A DNA stretch of 64,000 nucleotides from Xanthostigma xanthostigma (taxonomy: Eukaryota; Arthropoda; Insecta; Raphidioptera; Raphidiidae), in assembly GCA_963575645.1 (NCBI GenBank), contig OY754472.1, forward strand, positions 1,550,001 to 1,614,000, given 5' to 3'. A model generated the notes under the pieces. The model ran no database searches. It was given only the letters and a program-made list of their open reading frames with translations, and was not told the origin of the DNA. This document shows, one piece after another, positions 1-11,163 of this stretch (positions are counted from its first letter, which is position 1; the number at the start of each line of letters is the position of its first letter). The position numbers and the translations under genes were made by a program.

Positions 1-178
1 ATTTCTTCGATCTGTCATCTGAGCTTCATATTGTAATACAACAAAAAGAAGAACGTTATAAGCAGTGTGCAAAATTAGAAATGAATTGAATACCTGCAAT
101 CATATTTTAAAAAATAATTTTGTAAAGTGATAATTATTATACTCATTTAGTGCGAATAATTCTCACAGGTCACTCTAG
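1..178 (+). mobile_element. Non-autonomous Helitron, 3' part
   Basis: The segment ends with a short hairpin (GTGCGAATAATTCTCAC, one mismatch), an 8-nt spacer and CTAG followed by T, the usual Helitron 3' end. The same sequence returns at 10,742-10,915 with a perfect hairpin. The 5' end lies outside the window. No coding capacity is seen. Confidence 0.7.
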
Positions 179-185
179 TATATAT

Positions 186-186
<1 letters not shown>

Positions 187-230
<44 letters not shown>
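187..230. repeat. (TAA)n microsatellite
   Basis: About 14 uninterrupted ATA/TAA units directly downstream of the Helitron 3' end. The leucine-rich open frame across it on the minus strand is a by-product of the repeat. Confidence 0.95.
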
Positions 231-231
<1 letters not shown>

Positions 232-376
232 TACATAATACATAATATACTTTTACTACATATCGAGCATTGGAAAAAATCGCAATCGAACTATTAGGGT
301 GCAAACATATTCTTCTGTCATTTTGTCTTTTTAAAGTCGTAAGAGCTCGTTGGTTCTGATTGGCTAACGCCATAGA

Positions 377-856
377 CAGTGCCGGATTAAGACTCCTTGA
401 TGCCATAAGCATTTCTTGTTTATGGGCCCCCATCTCTAATATGTTCAGCTATATAAAAAAAATCAAATTGATAGAAAAAAGTTAAAAAGCATAGATTTTT
501 AGGAAAAAAATTGAATTTTACAATCAATGCGCTCGTTGAAAATTTGGCTGTCTATAAAATCGGACTTTAGGCATTTTTATACAATTAACAGAAAAAAAGT
601 TTCAAAACTATAAAATTAAAAAAATTGAACCCTTTTTCGTTTCCATTTTCAAAAATAAATTATTTATTTTTAACTTTTATACTTCTAAAGACAAACCAGT
701 ATAGATCAAATTTTTGAGAACATGACAAAAAGAAAAAAAACATGTTGACACGGTTTAGTGAGGTACTTTTCATTTCTGAGTTGTGCTCCTTGGTGCCCCC
801 TGAAACGTGATGCCTTAAGCAATTGCTTAATTTGCTTATAGGTTAATCCGGCACTG
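377..856. mobile_element. hAT-type MITE with perfect 8-bp target duplication
   Basis: Terminal inverted repeats CAGTGCCGGATTAA and TTAATCCGGCACTG bound a 480-bp AT-rich body. It is flanked by identical 8-bp copies of GCCATAGA (369-376 and 857-864). TIRs of the CAGTG type and 8-bp duplications are hallmarks of hAT transposons. The element has no transposase and was mobilised in trans. The intact duplication suggests a fairly recent insertion. Confidence 0.9.
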
Positions 857-968
857 GCCATAGATAAAGACATATTAATACTTTTGGTATTTTATATAAG
901 CGTTCTTACGACCGAGATATGGAGAAAAATAGTACAAACCACACACTGGCCGAAAGAGTGATATACTA

Positions 969-1174
969 TGATAGAGTTTTGGAAAGAATTCCGTGGCATA
1001 AGGATCGAAAATGAAGCAATACTGAAATTTTTTTTAATACTAACGTTTCGATACGTTTTGTATCATCTTCAGAGTTTTCATACAAAACGTATCGAAACGT
1101 TAGTATTAAAAAAAATTTCAGTATTGCTTCATTTTCGATCCTTATGCCACGGAATTCTTTCCAAAACTCTATCA
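969..1174. repeat. Perfect inverted repeat with hammerhead-like core
   Basis: Arms 969-1063 and 1080-1174 (95 bp each) are exact reverse complements around a 16-nt loop. The left arm plus loop read on the minus strand gives CTGAAGA, a GATAC/GTATC stem and GAAACG (1041-1072), similar to a hammerhead-ribozyme core. A single, non-inverted copy of the same repeat lies at 62,527-62,660 in the Ctf18 intron. The open frames on both strands here are mirror images of this palindrome, not genes. Confidence 0.9.
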
Positions 1175-1269
1175 TTAACTTCAATGGATCACAGTTACTC
1201 TATTTATTGAATAGAGTCAAATTCAAGTGATATACTATTTTCATGGGGAGTAATTTACAAGTTGCAACC

Positions 1270-1558
1270 CTTGATAACATCGGTACGGATTTTGGACTCC
1301 CTGTTCTCAGGGTATATAGTGTAATGTTATCGATTTAGTGGCGCCACTGGATGACGTCACAGTGTAAACCAATCACCCACCGGTACGAAGTATGGAGCGC
1401 TATGCGGATGCCGGCAAGAGATGAACTGCCCGGTACCATATTTGATTCTCCACGCTTCACGAGGGTTGAGGGTTGAACGCAATGTGGCCCAGGGTTCCGC
1501 TGTCATGCTACAGTATGAGTGCGTGGACTGAATGCGGTTGTTGAAAAAGCCGAGTTTC
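1270..1558 (+). other. GC-richer island ending in a splice-donor-like site
   Basis: This stretch is clearly less AT-rich than its surroundings, contains a DREF-like TATCGATT and ends at GTAAGT (1559-1564), a consensus donor. It could be a promoter with a non-coding first exon, or an unrecognised repeat. No open frame of note crosses it. This is only a hint. Confidence 0.2.
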
Positions 1559-1560
1559 GT

Positions 1561-3295
1561 AAGTCGGTTGCCTGTGATTTTAAAGGAAGAGTAAATACAT
1601 CAAAATTATTTGTTCTTGTTTAAATTGAAATCAATATTGTATATAAATATAGTGTTAATAACTTACCTTTAGTGATAAGTAGTTAACTTAAATCATAAAG
1701 TAAATAAATCTTTGTTTTTTTAAAATCAGGGTTTGATGTTGAAAAAGTGCTTTTTTTTCTTTGAAGTGCGTTAATTGTTGAAGTAGGTACTGATTTTAGA
1801 ACAATTTTCAATAATTTTACATTTGTTATAAATGTTAAGATGTATAGTTAAAGAATTAATGTAAATTAAAAAAAAAATAATCTCATCGTAATTCTTAAAA
1901 GATACTTTGTGCACTAGTGACATCATGAATATAACAGGATTTTGTAAGTATTTCAAAGCACTACCTACTCCAAAAGTGTGTGTCTATGAGTTGTCGAGCG
2001 TTACTGTGTTATTTAAATAATTTTTGTTGTTATATCCATTAAAATCTGGTCAGCGGAAATCCGCAATATAATCAATTTTCTGTAGTTACGTACTTTTGCC
2101 AATTTATATAACTATATGTGCGCTGTTTATATAAAGAGGGCTTAATTAAAATAATCATTAAAGTGACCCAGATTTTCAGTAAAACTTGAAATTCGCGTTA
2201 ATATTTTAACAAATTGGTACGCAATGCAGTGACATTGTTGACGATTTAGTTCACGTTTTTCGCGTGCTATAAAGTCGATTTTCGCAAAAGCCGGTAGCTG
2301 GCATCCATTGACAAAATCTTGTTTCAATTTAACTCCTATTAATTTTTACGATTAATATCACAATATATTCTGTTCGTTGGCCATAATTCAAAGAATAAAA
2401 ACTACGCAATTATTGACGTTATGTATTTTTTTAAATTTATTTTATTTTCAAAGATGGCCAAACGTAATATAGGTAATGTGTATTTCTATATCAAAGTGAA
2501 ATGAGAAAAATTCACCTGGTGATAGTTTTAATACCGTTATTAAAAATATATATAGTTTACAGTAATTTAATGGAGGACGAATAACTGTTATTTATTAATT
2601 TTGTACATTCGCTATTGCAACAACACTTAATAAACCTACAAGGTTAGGTCTGGAAACATCAATATTTTTTCTCGTTAATTCAATCCACAATTTGGTAGTT
2701 GATTTATTTATGACTACGCCAGCTTGACAAAATGTAAAAAATGTGAAAATTATAAATGGGTTTTTGAGTTTGCGCAATTATATTCGTCAATTAAGAAGTT
2801 AATAATCAGCATGGAATGAAAGAAGAAATTTTGTTTTATTAATATTTTTCCGATTGTGTTAGCGCGCTCCATTGATCAAATACTAGATTCAAGTCAGATT
2901 AAATATTAACAATCGAAATAAGAACTCTAAAAATCTAGGCAATCATCGATGTGATAAGCTTTTGCTGAGGCAACCTTACACTGTTAGGTAGGGAATGAAA
3001 TAGCCTTTGATTTCATAAAAAAAATATTAAATAACTGATGAGGGTATATTAATAACGCTTGCTTACCTGCTTATACTTGACAACTTTAACTGTTGTGCTA
3101 CAGGGAAAATAGGCAACCTCTATTTTCCAATTCCTTGTGTTATATTCTCTCAGCTAATGCTCGATTTTTATGATTAACAAATCGGGGAAGTCGATCCTAA
3201 AAAGTCAATTAGAATTTATTTTATTTAACAGCATCGGTACGCGATTTAGCTGGGCAACCCATTTGCAATTTATCAATGAATATATTATTCATATA
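1561..3295. other. AT-rich stretch, nothing recognised
   Basis: I see no gene, tRNA or element termini. Short open frames on the minus strand (about 60 residues) have no splice signals or familiar motifs. Confidence 0.5.
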
Positions 3296-3299
3296 AAAT

Positions 3300-3495
3300 A
3301 TTCAATTTAGATCCACTTAAACTAAAAAAACATGTTAAAAACATTTTAATTGAAGAAACTTTGTACAATTTAAGTGACTATTTTAAGATAGATTTTCATA
3401 AATATCCATTGTAACTTTAATATGACGCATTCTACACTGTATTTACAGTATTCCAGAATAAAGCTACATTATTATTATTATTATTATTATTAATA
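3300..3495 (+). mobile_element. LINE 3' end, 5'-truncated
   Basis: One frame from about 3315 reads as a lysine-rich tail with LIEETLYNLSDYF, resembling the last residues of CR1/Jockey-type reverse-transcriptase proteins. A short 3' UTR, AATAAA and an (ATT)n tail at 3470-3492 follow. Only the extreme 3' end is present, as is usual for 5'-truncated LINE copies. A similar tail lies at 43,010-43,195. Confidence 0.55.
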
Positions 3496-3593
3496 TATAT
3501 TATAATCTTTGTCATCATCAAATAAGAGATGAAGGTATTATTAAATAATTATCAGCAAGTCAATAGCTCCCATCAGTATAAAAAATAATTTAG

Positions 3594-3893
3594 ATGTCCC
3601 AAGAGCTAATATTAATATTTTCAAACTCAAACCTAACAACTTTGGAGCAACTTTATATAACCAAACTTCCTGATAATTCTTGCACTGTTACCTCGAGTGC
3701 TTTCAAGAAAAAAAATAAGGATTTACTTCTTTCAAATGGATTCTATTCTATCAACGAATTTATTAACTTTAAAACTGGCATGTCAGATGAAATTAATAAT
3801 TTTCAATTGAATATAAAAATCTATTCTATTCTCTTCTACATTTCTAATACCGGACTAATATCACCACCCTCTAATATACTTACTCAATAATTA
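3594..3893 (+). pseudogene. LINE-like open reading frame fragment
   Basis: A 98-residue open frame includes FKKKNKDLLLSNGFYSINEF, which resembles the conserved C-terminal tail of CR1/Jockey-type LINE polymerases (FK..LK..LL...FYS..EF). Nothing before or after supports a host exon. It is probably a retrotransposon remnant next to the LINE tail at 3300-3495, but could be a chance frame. Confidence 0.3.
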
Positions 3894-4020
3894 GATTTAT
3901 TGATTTGAAACTTTCCACTTCTCTCTATAAGAATTATATAACGAAATATGTATTTAACTAATCTAATACCAACTTAAATATGTACATATTGTGACCAGAT
4001 GTCACCTGTAGATATTTCTC

Positions 4021-4312
4021 ATGGTTATAAGGTTAGAAATATACAAACGATCGATTTTACAGTATATTGAACGCGCTAATTTCAGGAACTACTGGCTCAA
4101 ATTGAAAAAAAAATGTATTTATCGAGGAAGACTATATAGGCTATATATAATATCACGCACGACCAATAGGAAAAATGGAAAAATGTTGCAAAATGTAAGA
4201 CCCCCGGCAGGCGACGACAAAGAATTTCGTAAGTCAACAATCGGCCGTCATTCTAACAATGACACACAGATTGTTGTGGTCCAACAATCGGCTTGTCATT
4301 GTTAGAATGACT
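4021..4312. mobile_element. Helitron fragment and short hairpin
   Basis: Positions 4060-4175 match the 5' body of the Helitron subfamily seen at 41,842 and 62,500 (GAACGCGCTAATTTCAGGAA, ATCGAGGAAG). Positions 4240-4312 form a hairpin with arms around CATTCTAACAATGACA. Both pieces are eroded and have no coding content. Confidence 0.5.
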
Positions 4313-4341
4313 AGCTATCTAAAGGTAGCTTATTAATAATA

Positions 4342-4490
4342 AGTTCGTTCAAAGAAGTCAGCAAACGAAACCGTCATCCGCATGCGCAGTAGGTAAACGA
4401 AGCTGTTAGTGGCGATTTTAGAACACTTTTTAGCTACTGCGCATGCGGGTGAGGGTCTCAAAAGCGTTTGCTGGCCGCTCGGAACGAACC
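4342..4490. mobile_element. MITE family J, older copy
   Basis: A 149-bp element with diverged inverted ends AGTTCGTTC.. and ..GAACGAACC, and inner arms carrying CCGCATGCGCAGTAG. A better preserved copy is at 20,531-20,688. The flanks TAATA on both sides may be the target duplication. Confidence 0.75.
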
Positions 4491-4530
4491 TAATAGTATA
4501 CATTAGATTGTTGCTACACGTGTGATTTCG

Positions 4531-4614
4531 TATTAATAAGTGTTTCTTTTAATCACGTACAATGATTTCAATAATAATTAATATAATTGTACGTGATTAA
4601 AAGGAACACTTATT
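4531..4614. repeat. Short inverted repeat
   Basis: Arms of about 32 bp (ATTAATAAGTGTTTC.. and ..GGAACACTTATTAAT) differ by one or two bases and surround a short AT spacer. It is probably a tiny foldback element. Between here and 5190 nothing else is recognised. Confidence 0.7.
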
Positions 4615-5190
4615 AATTAATAATAATTTTCATTTGCATTGTCTGCTTTAAAAAAAAAGATTATAGGAGCCGTGTGATAAAAACGAGTAAAAATGAAAAC
4701 ATTTTTTTTAAACTTAGAACTTTTGAATTGTAATCGCAGGAGCGTAATTTTTAATACAGTATAAACAAGTGAATGTTTTCAGTGGATCTGTGATTCATAC
4801 AAAGTGAGAATATTTACACAATCATTAATTTTGTTCAAGTGTGTAATTTATCTCTTTGTAGCAAAGTTTCCTTTTTGATTAAAGTAATCAAATCACTGTA
4901 CAAAAAAAATATAGTACTCTATTATAAAAATTAATTGAGAAACGATGTTAATATATTATAATAATCCGTTTCAACCGAAACCGAAATGGCCGAAACGTCG
5001 TAAAGTTTGTTGTTTGTTTAATAAATGGGTAGTGAGACCAATCGTTTGTTTTATTATTACTATAATAATCCATTTATTTATAAAGAAATTGAAACCATTT
5101 TCCCAGATCATTTATTAATTATTAATATTAATTGTACAAGTTCTAATTTAAAAAAAAATGTCAATGTTTTTAAATTTACAGATAATTTCT

Positions 5191-5744
5191 TCTATATATA
5201 TAAAATTGTGTGTCCTGACTGACTGACTGATTAACTGATTCATCAACGCCCAAGTCAAACCGCGTGAGCTATAAATTAGAAATTTGGAGAGTAGGTTCCT
5301 ATTATGACGTAAGCACCCGCTAAAAAGGGATTTTTTGAAATTCGAATCCTAAGGGGGTGGACAAGTTTCTGAAAAAATTGCCATATTTCAAAAATCGTTA
5401 AAATGAGAGACATTGAATTCAACACACGCACTATTCATTAAAAATAAACAAACCAGTGTTTCAGCGTTTTTTTAAATTCAACCCCTAATGGGGTCAAAAG
5501 GGGTGTAAATATTATATTACCCAACAAAATTTAGAGAACGCGAAATCGGAATCTTGCATCAACGCCGAGCTTTTAAGGATACCCATTTTAATGTCAAGCG
5601 TTTTTCGTGGAAATCAATTTTGCTCAAGCTATTAGCTCAGAAGCAAATCTGGTAGAATTTGCTCAAAGCTATTAGTTCAGATGCCGGGCCGCAAAAATTT
5701 TGCAGAATTATATCTTTCGAACCCGAGTGAAACCGGGCCGCTAG
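5191..5744 (+). mobile_element. Non-autonomous Helitron
   Basis: The element starts with TCTATATATATAAAA and ends with a hairpin (ACCCGAGTGAAACCGGG), CCG and CTAG followed by T. The body holds the CTGACTGACTGACTGA tract common to Helitron 5' regions and the repeated GCTCAAAGCTATTAGTTCAG. It encodes no Rep/helicase. Confidence 0.7.
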
Positions 5745-5855
5745 TATTATATAAGACAGTTCGGTACAAAGCATTGGCCGGGTGTGAGTATGTTTTCATG
5801 AAACTTCAATACAGACATCGTGTTAAGCGATCACATAAAAGTCATCACAAAAAAA

Positions 5856-6435
5856 AATTGGTTGTCTGTAAAGTCGGTTTACGGACGATAGTTTTACGTG
5901 ATAACGTATTCCGAATACATAACCTAAATTTATATAATAATTATAATAATTCGAATCTATGATATTGCATCTTTCGCTTAAAATTTAGGTTAATTTTATT
6001 TATTTAAATTACTCACCATATAATATAATTGTTTTTTTCAACTTTCTTTCTTTCGTATTTATTTTATGTCTCAAAGATTAGCTGTCATAATATTTATAAA
6101 ACAATTGTTTCACTGTTTATATAAAATTCCAAAACCTACTTACAATATTTAAGTATTTTCATACGTCAAAAAATTGTTTTTTATAATGATAAAATTTGTA
6201 AGAAAACGATTTTTTCGAGAGATGAGACCTAGCTAAAACGATTGTTTGCCCCCCAAAATCCCTTTTCAGTAAATTTCATCCAAATCGTTAGGGCCGTTTT
6301 CGAGAAAAGCACGCACAGGCTCAGGCGGAACGTTACGAACGTTAGGAACGTTACACTTTTTCGTACATGCAGCCGGTGTTTTATCAATTTATAAGATTGG
6401 TGATTCATCAATTTATAAGACGTTATCACGTCAAA
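5856..6435 (-). mobile_element. MITE family E, copy 1
   Basis: The ends are AATTGGTTGTCTGTAAAGTC and ..GACGTTATCACGTCAAA, the signature of a family with at least seven copies in the window (19,141; 29,511; 40,022; 51,787; 53,943; 58,658). Each end carries ACGTGATAACGT in opposite orientation close to the terminus. The inside is variable and non-coding. Confidence 0.75.
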
Positions 6436-6439
6436 AACC

Positions 6440-7130
6440 AGCGCTTGAAAACCTAGTAGTTAAATCTATAGTAAAGAATCTAGCCACAAAACTAGCCCCG
6501 TTTTAAGCGGCCATAACTTTTCTACTTGTGTCATACTATGTCATTTAAACGATGATATAATTTAAAAGCTATAATTGTTTAACAGTATATACCACGTGGA
6601 AGGGTCGAAGTCTAGTTGTTTGATAAAAACGTAGTAATATGAAAGAGTTCAGTGAAGAATGCCAACAAATAATTTAGTAAATTAATATTGCATTAGTGTT
6701 TATAGACTAACAGTGTAACGCTTTTATTATTTATGTTTATTTGTAATAATTTGCAGAAGTATTTGGGTAACTAGTTTAATGTAATAAATGCGCTGAATCC
6801 CATTTCAAACCAGACTGACGGATTTATTAAAGGTATGTTAATTGCATAAATTCAAGTTTAGAATCCGGCATACTTTTAAATAGAAAATGATTATTAATTT
6901 ATTAGTCTTAAAAAAGATGCGTATGTTTTTAAATTGTATTTATAAATTCATAGCGCTATGTCAATAAAGAACACAACAAGAAAACTACAAAATATTGATT
7001 ACTGATAATGCAATTAGATACTAACATTTTAGTTTTCTTTTATTATTATTTGTCAAACAAACCGTTGGAACCATATACAGAGTGTCCTACGACATGACTG
7101 TGTTGCTGGGGTGATTTCAAGTCAAAAATG
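6440..7130. other. AT-rich stretch, nothing recognised
   Basis: No open frame above 60 residues, no tRNA fold and no element ends could be supported here. Confidence 0.5.
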
Positions 7131-7133
7131 TAT

Positions 7134-7503
7134 AATGAACATATACCCGGAACGCTATCCTAACTGAGCTAGAAGCTTTTTAAATTTTAAATAAGTAAGC
7201 CCACTAATGCAGGTATTAGGTTCGGCTGTTGGTTTTGTTATTATTAAAAAGACCAGGTGGCTGTGAATCACCATTAGTATTTATTCGTACTGATCCTGAG
7301 ACTCTTCGCAGAGCTACCACTTCAATTCTAAGAAGAGCTAGACTATGTATACAGCAACTGGGTGGACATTTTGAGCAACTAATTCAATAAAGCGATTTCT
7401 TTTTAAATGGTTTTTAAATTAGTAAGGAATTCCTACTACTACTTATCTAAAATTTCAAATGCTTCTAGCTCAGTTAGGATAGCGTTCCGGGTATATATTC
7501 ATT
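7134..7503. mobile_element. MITE with ~50-bp inverted ends
   Basis: The ends contain ACCCGGAACGCTATCCTAAC and its reverse complement, extending through CTGAGCTAGAAGC. The roughly 370-bp element has no coding potential. Its class is not clear from the termini. Confidence 0.75.
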
Positions 7504-8273
7504 AGACCTACTATTTTTGAACTTTTAGAATAGAATAAATTTATTTTCCAAAACAGCTAAGCGCAGGATTCGTCAATGAAATGAATTAAAATTTAATAGG
7601 AAGTGCAAAACTTTCAACGCAGGTTGTTATTTCAATAAATTTTAAATAAATAAACAAATATAAGAAAACCTTGCAGTATTTCCGTAAAAATGTTTTTGCT
7701 TCTCAGCTGTTTACTTTATTTGCTTGTATTTTTTCACGTGTATGAATTAAAAGAAATCTATCAATAAGTCAATATTTTTATCTACAAATAGATAATCGCA
7801 TTTTCTTGACATAATATACTTAGACTTTGAAAAAAAAAGAAGTTATCAATTCGACATGTGTATATCACTGCATATTATAAAACAAAGTTCCCCCGCCGCG
7901 TCTGTCTGTCTGTCTGAACGCGATAAACTCAAAAACTACCGAACGGATTTTCATACGGTTTTCACCAATGGACGGAGTGATTCAAAAGAAAGGTGTTTAT
8001 GTATCTATAATTATGGATACATAAACACCTTTCTTTTGAATCACTCAAAAGCTCCCAGTACGCTTGATTTTTTCCGACATCTTCAACAATCATCGTCATA
8101 TTTCAACCAATTTACTCAAAACATTAATAATAATAATAATAATAATAGTATATTGTGCGACTAGTGAGAGAAGGAGAAGATTCCATGAGCGTGAAATTTG
8201 CCGCACGAGCTTAGCGAGTGCGGTAACACGCGAGTGGAATATTCTCCTTCGATCAATGGTCGCACATAATATT

Positions 8274-8650
8274 TTATTCAACTAGCATGAGCAATATGTA
8301 ATCGGGGCCCTGATAAAAGAGGGAAAAATAATAAATCACTTCATTGATTGACGTACACACCGTCCTCGATGCATACAAGATGGCCATGACTTTCGTTGAA
8401 TTGCGATGCTGTTTTCATATATACAATACCGCCTACCACGTTCCTATTGGTCCTGCAGAAGCTGCGTGCAGTTTTTTTTCATTATTGCACGCTTAGGCTT
8501 ACTACTGCGTTCCTATTGGTTCAGAAAATTCATTATCGCACAGTACGGCTCATTATTAGCACTCTACGCGTCAACATGAAGTAATTTATTATTTCTCCCG
8601 AATTTAGCAGGGCCCCGAAATTACATATTACTCACGCGTGTTGAATAATA
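8274..8650. mobile_element. MITE inside the composite Helitron
   Basis: Imperfect inverted ends of about 75 bp share GGGGCCCTG / CAGGGCCCC and AATAATAAATCACTTCAT / ATGAAGTAATTTATTATT. Just left of it, 8155-8272 is a separate GC-rich hairpin (TGTGCGAC..GTCGCACA). Neither has coding content. Confidence 0.65.
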
Positions 8651-9284
8651 CATATTTATTTGCATTGCCAAAAGAAAAATGAATACAAAATGTCACTTTA
8701 CATTTACTTACATCAAGTCGCAAAGATCATAAGGCACAGATCTAAGGAAATATTGTTTTAATTCTTTTTGGAACTTCTTAGAATTCTTTTCTTTTTTAAT
8801 CCTTTCTGGCGCAGCCTTCCGTAAATTTTGTAACCTATATATGTAGGGCATTTTTCATAGAATGCTGTTTTATGTTTTATGGCAACATTGCTGGGTCGTG
8901 TATTATAGTGCCTCAAATTGTAATCTTTATCGACGAAATAATTTAATTTGTACATTTCAGTAATAAGTTCATAAATTATAATTCATTAATGTTTTGAGTA
9001 AATTGATTGTTGAAGATGTCGGAAAAATCAAGCCGACTGGGAGCTTTCATTGAAAACGCTGCCTAATCCCTTTGAAATATAACAAAACAATGTATGGTGG
9101 AATTGTTCCTCTTTTGTAGGCCTACAGAAAAGTCCGCGATGACATACGTTTATCTTTTAAGGATAGCTTACTATACCCATTTTAATCGTGGAGATCGATT
9201 TTGCTCAAGCTATTAGTTCAAAAGCAAATCTGGTAGAATTTTCTCAAAGCTATTAGTTCAGACGCCGGGCCGCAAACATAATAC

Positions 9285-9921
9285 CGCACGTTGAAAACAA
9301 AAGTGACATTAAGCAAAAAATTACATTTTACAGTAGAGCACTTTTCAGTTTTAATAATATTGTTTTGTCCTAAAAAAGTTACTATTTAAATACTGCTTAT
9401 AGAGATTCTTTTGTTAATAATGAGACAATTTATTATTGTTTTAATTTATTTGTTTACCACAATGTTAAAAATAAAGTTATTAAAAAAAGACCTTTCAACA
9501 ATAATCTTTTGTTTAGTGTCATTGTTGTCATAACCTATAACCAGTAAATTGGAGACTTCAACTGCAAAAAGTGTCACTAAACAAAATGTGTCATTTTATG
9601 TATTTACTTACTTGCATTAATTTTTGTAGCAACTGTAATCAGTAAACTGTCATTTAACAAAATGTGTCACTTTTTCACTTACAGCGACGTGCGTACCAAA
9701 CAACTGCTTTGACACAATTAAAATAGTGTCGTTATATCATACACGACCATGGGCAATTCTTCCAAAATATAAAGTGACACTAGCCCAATCTAGCGGAAAT
9801 AAGTGGATTTATGAGCAAACGGAAATTTTCGTATAGTGACACTCTTGCAGTAAAACATGAATCTTACAAAAGGTGAAAAGTTAACTTTTTTGTATAGTGT
9901 CACTATTGTTTTCAACGTGCG
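9285..9921. mobile_element. MITE with ATAC duplication and GTGTCAC subterminal repeats
   Basis: The termini CGCACGTTGAAAACAA and TTGTTTTCAACGTGCG are inverted copies. ATAC flanks both sides (9281-9284, 9922-9925), so the insertion into the Helitron can be read directly. The body repeats GTGTCAC/GTGACAC or close variants at least eight times, as expected of subterminal transposase-binding motifs. There is no coding frame. The superfamily is not obvious. Confidence 0.8.
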
Positions 9922-10247
9922 ATACATTTTACAGATTTATATATCTATCGCACCCGGGTGAAACCGGGACTAGCGGCCCGTCCCGGTTTATAAAAAATAA
10001 TAAGTTGCGCTACTGTTAAGGTAAATAGCACTTTGTTTTTCTGTACTTTGAATTTGTTGTCTGTGATGGGAAGTTCTCGGTCAATAACCTTCACATAATC
10101 TATATGTTTACCTGTATACACCTGAGCAATATGTAAATTATTTGACAAATTTATAGAACCGTAATTATGTATTAATTATTTATTACATAACGAGTAATTT
10201 AAATAACTATACAGGTTTCATATATAAACGACTTTAAAGTCATCAGC

Positions 10248-10310
10248 ATTGTGTTGAGGCCGCTGGTTTTGCCGTTGGACTCACTGCTGGGACTTGGGCT
10301 GGGTGTCGTG
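10248..10310. mobile_element. Fragment of MITE family D
   Basis: GAGGCCGCTGGTTTTGCCG and following bases match the left end of the elements at 11,164 and 58,145. Only this end is left. Confidence 0.5.
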
Positions 10311-10497
10311 CGGGAAAAAAATATCATATACTTATATTAATACGCTAAGGTTAAGAATGTTTGCCTCCCTTTTTAGAAAAAACCACACAATTTCTCCACA
10401 TAAATTATATATCATTTTACAGATAATTGCTTGCTCTACTGACATCGACAACTAAAAAATGTATTATTGCTTTTGTTTTTGTAAATTAATTAAAATA

Positions 10498-10915
10498 CAG
10501 CAACGCTGAACAACGTCTGCCAACTGACGGCTTTAATTTTGAAACAACGTCAACACTTCGATCTGTCATCTGACCTTCATATTGTAATACAACAGACACA
10601 ATACTGCATACTGCCATCTAACGGCTTTAATTTTGAAACAGCGAGCAACGCTGAACAACGTCACAGCAATGCTGCATGATGCCATCTGACGGCTTAGCTC
10701 AACGATTTTGCTACTTGCGCCTCTATATGACAATTTTAGTAAAATATTTCTGTCATCTGAGCTTCATATTGTAATACAACAAAAAGAAGAACGTTATAAG
10801 CAGTGTGCAAAATTAGAAACGAATTGAATACCTGCAATCATATTTAAAAAATAATTTTGTAAAGTGGTAACTATTATACTTATTTAGTGCGAATAATTCG
10901 CACAGGTCACACTAG
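10498..10915 (+). mobile_element. Non-autonomous Helitron with internal repeats
   Basis: The 3' end is diagnostic: a perfect 7-bp hairpin GTGCGAATAATTCGCAC, eight bases, CTAG (10,912-10,915), then T. The upstream part repeats AACGCTGAACAACGTC and CTGACGGCTTTAATTTTGAA two or three times. It shares its last 175 bp with positions 1-178. Confidence 0.75.
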
Positions 10916-11163
10916 TTTACCTTATAACAAATTGCATTATTTTTTTAAGATTTTTGTCTATCGACATTGTTTTTGTTTTGAATAAAAGCTAACAATAGAA
11001 ACATTAAAGGCCATCAGTCGAACTTCAGTCTGTGAATAATTAACAAATCGTTAAAAAAATGCATATTTAATGACAGAATATAAACAAAGGAAAAAAAATC
11101 GATAACAGAGGTCAACAATAAACGAAGGGAGCATTGACTACCGAAATGTTGATAATATATTAA

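Larger units (their letters stand above)
7864..9973 (+). mobile_element. Composite Helitron with nested MITEs
   Basis: The 5' part (CCCCCGCCGCGTCTGTCTG, then GCGATAAACTCAAAAACTAC) and the 3' part (CGCACCCGGGTGAAACCGGG then CTAG at 9970) belong to one Helitron type; a partial copy of the 5' part is at 38,608-38,950. The interior is broken by a 31-bp-arm hairpin (7976-8045), a MITE near 8274-8650 and another at 9285-9921. A segment near 8046-8110 is repeated in inverse at 8990-9050. The exact 5' end is uncertain. Confidence 0.6.
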
